Shown piece by piece: positions 6,081 through 10,349 of a DNA stretch of 10,349 nt. Origin of the DNA: Saprospiraceae bacterium (GTDB lineage: Bacteria > Bacteroidota > Bacteroidia > Chitinophagales > Saprospiraceae); assembly GCA_014379065.1 (NCBI GenBank), contig JACMMM010000749.1:1-10349 (forward strand). The letters are read 5' to 3'. The notes beneath the pieces are model-generated. The model had not been told where the DNA came from. It saw only the letters and a list, made by a program, of their open reading frames with translations, and did no database searches. Positions within the stretch are counted from its first letter, which is position 1; each line of letters opens with the position of its first letter. The translations under genes were made by a program, and so were the position numbers.

Positions 6081-7031
6081 ATGAATAAAACACTTGTCGC
6101 CATACTGCTGCTGCTCAACGGAATCTCCGTTGCAACAGCACAAAGCCCGCTGTTTTATGCTTATGGGAATATCCAGTCGCGTGGGGTAATAACGGCGAAC
6201 ACCTACAACATTACGATTTCCAATTTCAATGGTGGATATCGGGAGTACCCGGAGGCAAACTATGAATACGGCGACATCGATACAGGATATGTGGTGTGGG
6301 CAGGTTGCGTTCGTTTCCAAATTACCCAGGTTGTGTCCACCGTGCCGCTGGTACTTCGTGTTCATGACGCTTTGGCATCGGGTGCTTTGGATGGAACTGA
6401 TTTGATCAATTACCGAATCGCCATTTTTCAGGAAGCGAAAAGCGGCAATTACAAGTTGGGTGCATTCCCCAATCTTTCTGACGGAAATGCAGGATCACAA
6501 GCCGGGCTGGGGCCCTACGATGTTGCCTGTATCCAAAACTACTATAAAAGCCAACTGGCGCTTGCCCTGTCTGCAGGCGTGTCCACCACGCAGCGCTTAT
6601 CCGGAATCGGCACAGCCATCAGTCCATTGGATATTGCCCAACAAGGCGCCGCGAACGGACAAGTTTTGAAGTGGAATGGAACATCCTGGGCGCCTGGAAA
6701 TGACAATACGGGTGAGACAGGATCAATGCTTATCGTTGAATATGAAACGATTACGACCAACGCTGCGACGGTATCAGGATCCTTTAGCATCGTTTATTGC
6801 GATATACCCAGTGCCGGAGCAAGTATCATATTACCCAATGATGTGAATGTTACCAATGGCCTATTGCTGACCATTTACAACTTGAATTCAAATCCATTGG
6901 ATATCACCCGGAATGGATCGAATCAAACCATCAATGGCGGAACAACCGTAAACGACCTTCCTAAAGATGGTCACATTACCCTTCATGCAAAAATTACCGG
7001 CGCAACAATCGCCTGGTTAAGACACGAATAA
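6081..7031 (+). CDS. Exported phage fibre-like protein 2
   Basis: The 316-residue protein has a signal peptide (hydrophobic LVAILLLLNGISVA, cleavage after TA, mature end Q21). Residues about 22-165 form a unique N-terminal domain rich in Tyr and Gly, with cysteines at 76 and 150, that I do not recognise. Then comes the fibre linker STTQRLSGIGTAISPLDIAQ and the module QQGAANGQVLKWNGTSWAP (187-205), a combination frequent in Bacteroidota fibre-like proteins. Residues 217-316 are a C-terminal domain shared with the protein at 7057 (46 of 100 identical, no gaps). No membrane anchor and no T9SS sorting domain. The unique N-terminal domain may carry the attachment or specific function, with the shared end as tip or trimerisation domain; this is inference. 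Confidence 0.8.
   Translation: MNKTLVAILLLLNGISVATAQSPLFYAYGNIQSRGVITANTYNITISNFNGGYREYPEANYEYGDIDTGYVVWAGCVRFQITQVVSTVPLVLRVHDALASGALDGTDLINYRIAIFQEAKSGNYKLGAFPNLSDGNAGSQAGLGPYDVACIQNYYKSQLALALSAGVSTTQRLSGIGTAISPLDIAQQGAANGQVLKWNGTSWAPGNDNTGETGSMLIVEYETITTNAATVSGSFSIVYCDIPSAGASIILPNDVNVTNGLLLTIYNLNSNPLDITRNGSNQTINGGTTVNDLPKDGHITLHAKITGATIAWLRHE
6729..7028 (+). other. Shared 100-residue C-terminal domain, copy 1
   Basis: This encodes residues 217-316 of the protein at 6081. It aligns without gaps to 8239-8538. Conserved features include Y-x2-ITTN, F-S-x2-Y, AG-x4-LP-x-D-x-NV, NG-x-NQ, NGGT, D-x-P-x2-GH-x-TL and a TI-x-W-x-R-x-E end. It looks like a beta-rich tip or trimerisation domain. Confidence 0.75.
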
Positions 7032-7056
7032 CGCAACTCAAAAAATCCAACAATAC
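7032..7056 (+). promoter_or_regulatory. A/C-rich translation leader
   Basis: This 25-base leader contains a single G and no Shine-Dalgarno-like run. It belongs to the same type as 2598-2622 and 5476-5500 and supports the start at 7057. Confidence 0.4.
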
Positions 7057-8541
7057 ATGAAAAAATTACTTTTTGCTGTTTCGCTCCTCACCCTGCTCGG
7101 TATCAAATTATCAGCCCAAGACAACGGGAATTTTCAATGGATTATGCGCCAGGATGGCGCTACGACCGGGCAAGTTTTGGCTTGGGATGGTACCAAATGG
7201 GCGCCGGCCAGTAAAGGCACTGTTACTTCGGTAACGATTGGAGTACCAGGAGCAGGCATTACTCAATCCGGTTCACCGATTACCAGTTCCGGCACCATTA
7301 CGCTAGCGCTAGCCAATGACCTGGCCGCCTTGGAGGGTTTGGGTACAACGGGATTTGGTGCCCGAACAGGTACAGATACCTGGGCGACGAGAACTTTGAC
7401 GGGAACAACGAACAAGATTACGATAACAAATGGTGCGGGCGCAGCGGGTGATCCGGTCTTTGATATTTCGGCCACTTATCCAGGGCAGACTTCTATTACC
7501 ACTTTAGGTACCATTACCGCAGGCACCTGGAACGGAACTGCGATTGGAGCGATATACGGCGGTACCGGACAAACAACCTGGACAACCGGCGATATACCTT
7601 TTGCAAGTGCGACCAACACGATCTCTAAATTAGGCATTGGAACGCCCAACCAAATCCTTCAGGTAATTGGTGGCGTTCCAAGCTGGCAAACAATCGCCAC
7701 TGGCGGCGGTACGGTTACCGCGTTTTCGACGGGCAACTTATCTCCGCTGTTTACGGCCTCCGTTGCAACATCAACCACGACGCCTGCTTTGAGCTTCGCA
7801 TTGACCAATGCCGCAGCGAGCACCTATTTTGGTAATGCCACCGGTGGTAGTGCAGCGCCTTCCTTTACTGCCGCAGGCGCCCTGAGTAAAACGGACGATT
7901 CCAACGTCACCTTGACGCTCGGTGGCGCTCCGACTACGTCGTTATTGTCGGCAGTATCACTTACCCTCGGTTGGACCGGAACACTTCCCGGCACCCGGGG
8001 CGGTACTGGAACAGGCGTCACTGCCGTTGGCGATTTGTTGGTCGGTGCGGCTTCCAATACCTGGAATAAACTCACCATTGGTAGCAATAACACTTTCCTT
8101 AAATCAAACGGTACAACCGCTTCCTGGTCGACACTCGCTTCGACAGATTTGAGCAATACGGCCAACATTGCGCTTTTGAATGCCACGCAAACTTTCAGTG
8201 GAGCCAATACTTTTTCCGCCGTAATTAATACGGTCAATGTGGTTGAATCGTATGCCGTCATTACTACAAATACGTCCACCATGACGGGCGGATTTTCTAC
8301 AACCTACCTGAATGTTGCTACTGCCGGCTCCACGGTTAATTTACCCATCGATGCGAATGTGAGCGATGGAGAAATCCTGGATATTTTCAATTTCAATACA
8401 AACGCTATCGACATCGTGGCAAATGGTGCAAACCAGAATGTCAACGGCGGCACTCAGATTACCGATGTTCCGCAATATGGCCACGTTACCCTGAAAGCGA
8501 GAATCGTTGCTTCGACGATCAACTGGATGCGTTGGGAATAA
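7057..8541 (+). CDS. Exported phage fibre-like protein 3
   Basis: The 494-residue protein starts with a signal peptide (MKKLLFAVSLLTLLGIKLSA, mature end Q21). The motif QDGATTGQVLAWDGTKWAP lies at about 32-50. The long shaft is made of classic tail-fibre phrases: GTVTSVTIG near 54, ITSSGTITLAL near 76, GGTGQTTWTTGDIPFASATNTISKL as two adjoining blocks at about 168-191, NQILQVIGGVPSW near 198, and a second GGTG block with NTFLKSNGTTASW further on. Residues 395-494 form the C-terminal domain shared with the protein at 6081. Residues 23-55 are nearly the same as residues 22-54 of the protein at 8591. There is no membrane segment after the signal. Fibre identity is strong by motif; export is the surprising part. 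Confidence 0.85.
   Translation: MKKLLFAVSLLTLLGIKLSAQDNGNFQWIMRQDGATTGQVLAWDGTKWAPASKGTVTSVTIGVPGAGITQSGSPITSSGTITLALANDLAALEGLGTTGFGARTGTDTWATRTLTGTTNKITITNGAGAAGDPVFDISATYPGQTSITTLGTITAGTWNGTAIGAIYGGTGQTTWTTGDIPFASATNTISKLGIGTPNQILQVIGGVPSWQTIATGGGTVTAFSTGNLSPLFTASVATSTTTPALSFALTNAAASTYFGNATGGSAAPSFTAAGALSKTDDSNVTLTLGGAPTTSLLSAVSLTLGWTGTLPGTRGGTGTGVTAVGDLLVGAASNTWNKLTIGSNNTFLKSNGTTASWSTLASTDLSNTANIALLNATQTFSGANTFSAVINTVNVVESYAVITTNTSTMTGGFSTTYLNVATAGSTVNLPIDANVSDGEILDIFNFNTNAIDIVANGANQNVNGGTQITDVPQYGHVTLKARIVASTINWMRWE
8239..8538 (+). other. Shared 100-residue C-terminal domain, copy 2
   Basis: This encodes residues 395-494 of the protein at 7057 and aligns without gaps to 6729-7028, with 46 of 100 residues identical counted by eye. 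The two proteins are otherwise mostly different, so this end has been kept or exchanged as a module. Confidence 0.75.
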
Positions 8542-8590
8542 ATGGGTTTGTTTTTTTATTGAAAAACTCAAACACCAAAGTTTCCAAACC
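8542..8590 (+). promoter_or_regulatory. 49-base spacer with T-run and A/C-rich end
   Basis: The spacer starts with a T-rich run (GTTTGTTTTTTTATTG) and ends in an A/C-rich leader before the start at 8591. The T-run has no stable GC stem before it, so a terminator is not supported. A TTTG element is present, but no TAnnTTTG box at the right distance, so a promoter is only possible. Confidence 0.2.
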
Positions 8591-10240
8591 ATGAAATCTA
8601 CTTTCACAATCGTTGCGTTTTTGGCTTTTTGCTCGACCATTTTTGGTCAAGTCAATGGCAATTATAATTGGATCCTTGCCCAGGATGGCGCAACGACTAA
8701 TCAAGTATTGAGCTGGAACGGTAGCCGTTGGGCACCCTCTACGGTTGCCGCCGGCGGCACCGGCGATGTGTTGCAGGGCGGCAATAGTTTTGGCACTGCC
8801 ATGATGGTGGGTACAAATGATAACTATCCATTTTCACTTGAAACCAATGGCGTTTCCAGGGTCTTGATAACTTCTGGTTCCTCCACGGGTGGAGATGTAA
8901 CACTAGCAGGTATGGTTTCAAATTTTGGGACCATTGCCGACAGACTTACTATACAAACGAACACCGGATCGGAAATAGTAGCCGGGCTTGGTGGTGCAAT
9001 ACTGCTGCAAGGAGAAAGCACGACCACCAATGACCGCGATATGGTCAGGCTCAGCGCATATTGGTCTACCGCAACAGATATTTCCAGGGCCAGTAAATTC
9101 GGTATTTCCACCGTTGTAGCTGCCGGCGCCTTAACGGAGATTGCTAATTTTAATAGCGTCTTTAATGCAGGGGGAGCACTTGCCATTGGTACGAGTAACC
9201 CGGTAACACTTTGGAATGGCGGGCTCACTAACTCTACCACATTCACTGTTGGCGGAACTGCTTCCACGGTGATTTTGGGTGGGTCCAGTGGTCTTGTAGA
9301 ACTGTCCAGTACTGCTTCAGATGCCTCGGCGATTAAATTTACCCTTGGTTCTACCGGAACTGTGTGTGGTATAAATGTAGGCGGATCTGTAACACATTTG
9401 AATACTTCGGGCACCAGGAATGTAATGGATTTTACAAACGGTTTTGCACCTACCAGTGGCAGTGGGATTCAAAACTATTTGAATTTTGCTTCAACCATCA
9501 ATCAAACCGGTGGGGCATCGGGCATTGTTAGAGCAATTAATATCAATAACACAATTACTGCGGCAATTGATTTTAGATGTATTGATATACAGGTCAATAG
9601 CGCTTCTGCCAAAGGTGTTTATCAAAGTGGAGCGCTTACCAAAAATTATTTTGCAGGCGCAACGGGTATCGGGGTAGCGGCTTCCTCTACCTATATCCTG
9701 AATTTGAGTGGTCCGCAGTTTACTTCCGGGTCAATCGTGTCTTCCGGTGTCGGTACGCCTCAGGGCACATTGGCATCACCGCATTTGCGACTGATCAATA
9801 CGACTGCTTCAACTGGTGATACCTGGTACATAGCCTCCAAAAATGCGGGTGAATTTGAAATTCAAAGCTCTGTGCATGGCTCGACTCCAATAGTACAGAT
9901 TCTCAGCACGGGTGCGATGTTGATCAATGGACAGTATAACTCCGTCCGTTTTCCATTAACAGATGGCGCTACCATAGCGCTGGATTGGGATTATTCGAAC
10001 GTACAATCTGTAACGCTCGGCGGCAACCGCACATTTACGTTTTCAAATCCCAAAGACGGAGGCCGGTATCTGATTGTCTTAAAACAAGATGCAACAGGAT
10101 CCAGGACCGTGACCTGGCCAACCATTAAATGGGTGGGCGGTACGACACCGACTTTAACGACAACGGCGAACAAATACGATTTGATCACTTTGATCTACGA
10201 CGGTACCAATTATTACGGTTCAGCGTCCCTAAACTTTTAA
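8591..10240 (+). CDS. Exported phage fibre-like protein 4
   Basis: I place the start at 8591, which gives a clean signal peptide (MKSTFTIVAFLAFCSTIFG, mature end Q20). An upstream in-frame ATG at 8507 would lie inside the previous gene and bury the signal. The 549-residue product has the QDGATTNQVLSWNGSRWAP motif at 31-49, then GGNSFGTAMMVGTNDNYPF (about 63-81), a form typical of Bacteroidota fibre-like proteins. A beta-helix-like shaft rich in Gly, Ser and Thr follows, then KNYFAGATGIGVAASS. The C-terminal domain (about 450-549) has the W-D-Y-S ... LGGNRTFTF ... LKQDATGSRTVTWP ... YDGTNYYGS pattern of many phage tail fibres. That end differs from the other fibres here. No S74 autocleavage domain, membrane anchor or T9SS domain was seen. 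Confidence 0.85.
   Translation: MKSTFTIVAFLAFCSTIFGQVNGNYNWILAQDGATTNQVLSWNGSRWAPSTVAAGGTGDVLQGGNSFGTAMMVGTNDNYPFSLETNGVSRVLITSGSSTGGDVTLAGMVSNFGTIADRLTIQTNTGSEIVAGLGGAILLQGESTTTNDRDMVRLSAYWSTATDISRASKFGISTVVAAGALTEIANFNSVFNAGGALAIGTSNPVTLWNGGLTNSTTFTVGGTASTVILGGSSGLVELSSTASDASAIKFTLGSTGTVCGINVGGSVTHLNTSGTRNVMDFTNGFAPTSGSGIQNYLNFASTINQTGGASGIVRAININNTITAAIDFRCIDIQVNSASAKGVYQSGALTKNYFAGATGIGVAASSTYILNLSGPQFTSGSIVSSGVGTPQGTLASPHLRLINTTASTGDTWYIASKNAGEFEIQSSVHGSTPIVQILSTGAMLINGQYNSVRFPLTDGATIALDWDYSNVQSVTLGGNRTFTFSNPKDGGRYLIVLKQDATGSRTVTWPTIKWVGGTTPTLTTTANKYDLITLIYDGTNYYGSASLNF
9938..10237 (+). other. Phage tail-fibre type C-terminal domain
   Basis: This encodes residues 450-549 of the protein at 8591. 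The order of motifs (D-W-D-Y-S, V-T-L-G-G-N-R-T-F-T-F, Q-D-A-T-G-S-R-T-V-T-W-P, Y-D-L-I-T-L-I-Y-D-G-T-N-Y-Y-G) matches a widespread fibre tip or receptor-binding domain pattern known from phages. It is unrelated by eye to the shared C-terminal domain of the two preceding fibres. Confidence 0.65.
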
Positions 10241-10242
10241 CC

Positions 10243-10349
10243 ATGACAGACTTCATATTTCCAGAATATGAAAAAGTAAATCCGGATGCTCCGGTTGTAT
10301 CGGCAGATACAATTCTACTGGATTTATTGGATGTTCAGTCTTCGGATAA
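10243..10349 (+). CDS. Start of an acidic protein, 3' partial
   Basis: An ATG two bases after the previous stop opens a frame that runs off the window: 35 visible residues beginning MTDFIFPEYEKVNPDAPVV. They are acidic (many Asp and Glu), with no signal peptide or membrane segment so far. The tight spacing suggests it belongs to the same operon and is translated with the fibre gene. A chaperone or assembly factor for the fibre is conceivable from position only; no family is recognisable in the visible part. Confidence 0.5.
   Translation, partial: MTDFIFPEYEKVNPDAPVVSADTILLDLLDVQSSD

Noticed and set aside
7302..7313. Perfect 12-base palindrome GCTAGCGCTAGC
   Set aside because: It lies inside the coding sequence of a fibre (codons for L-A-L-A) and has no second copy or regulatory context; most likely chance.
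8549..8558. T-run after the stop at 8541, possible terminator
   Set aside because: No GC-rich stem precedes the T-run, and the next gene follows at once with a leader of the usual type.
8824..9414. Long open frame on the - strand (196 codons)
   Set aside because: It is the mirror of a Gly/Ser/Thr-rich fibre gene, has no matching leader, and its Pro/Val-rich composition is a usual product of reading such DNA backwards. The same holds for the other - strand frames.
4105..10240. Diversity-generating retroelement variable region in the fibres
   Set aside because: No template-variable repeat pair, reverse transcriptase or avd-like gene was seen in the window; related fibre segments differ throughout rather than at adenine-specific sites.
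4105..10240. Type IX secretion substrates
   Set aside because: None of the exported proteins ends in a recognisable T9SS C-terminal sorting domain; their ends are fibre-type domains.

Overview
The window most likely comes from a Bacteroidota genome, or from a phage or provirus of one. Five exported proteins in a row have signal peptides whose predicted cleavage leaves glutamine at +1 (HA|Q, SA|Q, TA|Q, SA|Q, FG|Q), which is the 'Bacteroidetes Q-rule'. Most genes also lack a Shine-Dalgarno sequence and instead follow A-rich, almost G-free leaders. G+C content looks close to half by eye, which would fit Saprospiraceae or Chitinophagia, but I cannot place the family.

All 16 supported genes (the first and last cut by the window edges) lie on the + strand. 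Gaps are 2 to 67 bases, or the genes overlap by 4 to 14 bases, so the whole stretch could be one operon. No tRNA, rRNA, transposase, integrase, CRISPR array or convincing terminator was seen, and no gene-free stretch exceeds 67 bases.

Region 1 (1-2597) holds nine small proteins, each with exactly one predicted membrane segment. Three of them (531-977, 1181-1714, 1711-2169) are tandem paralogs whose soluble domains share the strictly ungapped pattern R-C-x24-Y-G-x2-L-x11-C. Three others (39, 53 and 52 codons) are very short and easily missed. Region 2 (2623-4083) holds two beta-rich proteins without signal peptides. The second carries three degenerate repeats of a kind seen in phage tail fibres.

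Region 3 (4105-10240) holds five exported proteins: four fibre-like proteins built from modules typical of phage tail fibres, and between them a secreted staphylococcal-nuclease-type thermonuclease with all key catalytic residues. The fibre-like proteins share modules: a short Q-x-G-A-x3-QVL-x-W-x-G-x2-WAP motif in three, and a 100-residue C-terminal domain in two (46 of 100 positions identical, ungapped, by eye). A further ORF starts at 10243 and runs off the window.

Taken together, this looks like a virion or surface-appendage module: a set of membrane proteins, candidate shell or base proteins, then adhesive fibres. The puzzle is that fibre-like proteins carry Sec signal peptides, while classical tailed phages assemble fibres in the cytoplasm. 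Candidates are a membrane-containing or extruded non-tailed phage of Bacteroidota, or a host-encoded surface fibre system that borrowed phage modules. No capsid, portal, terminase or packaging ATPase is visible here, so the choice cannot be settled from this window.
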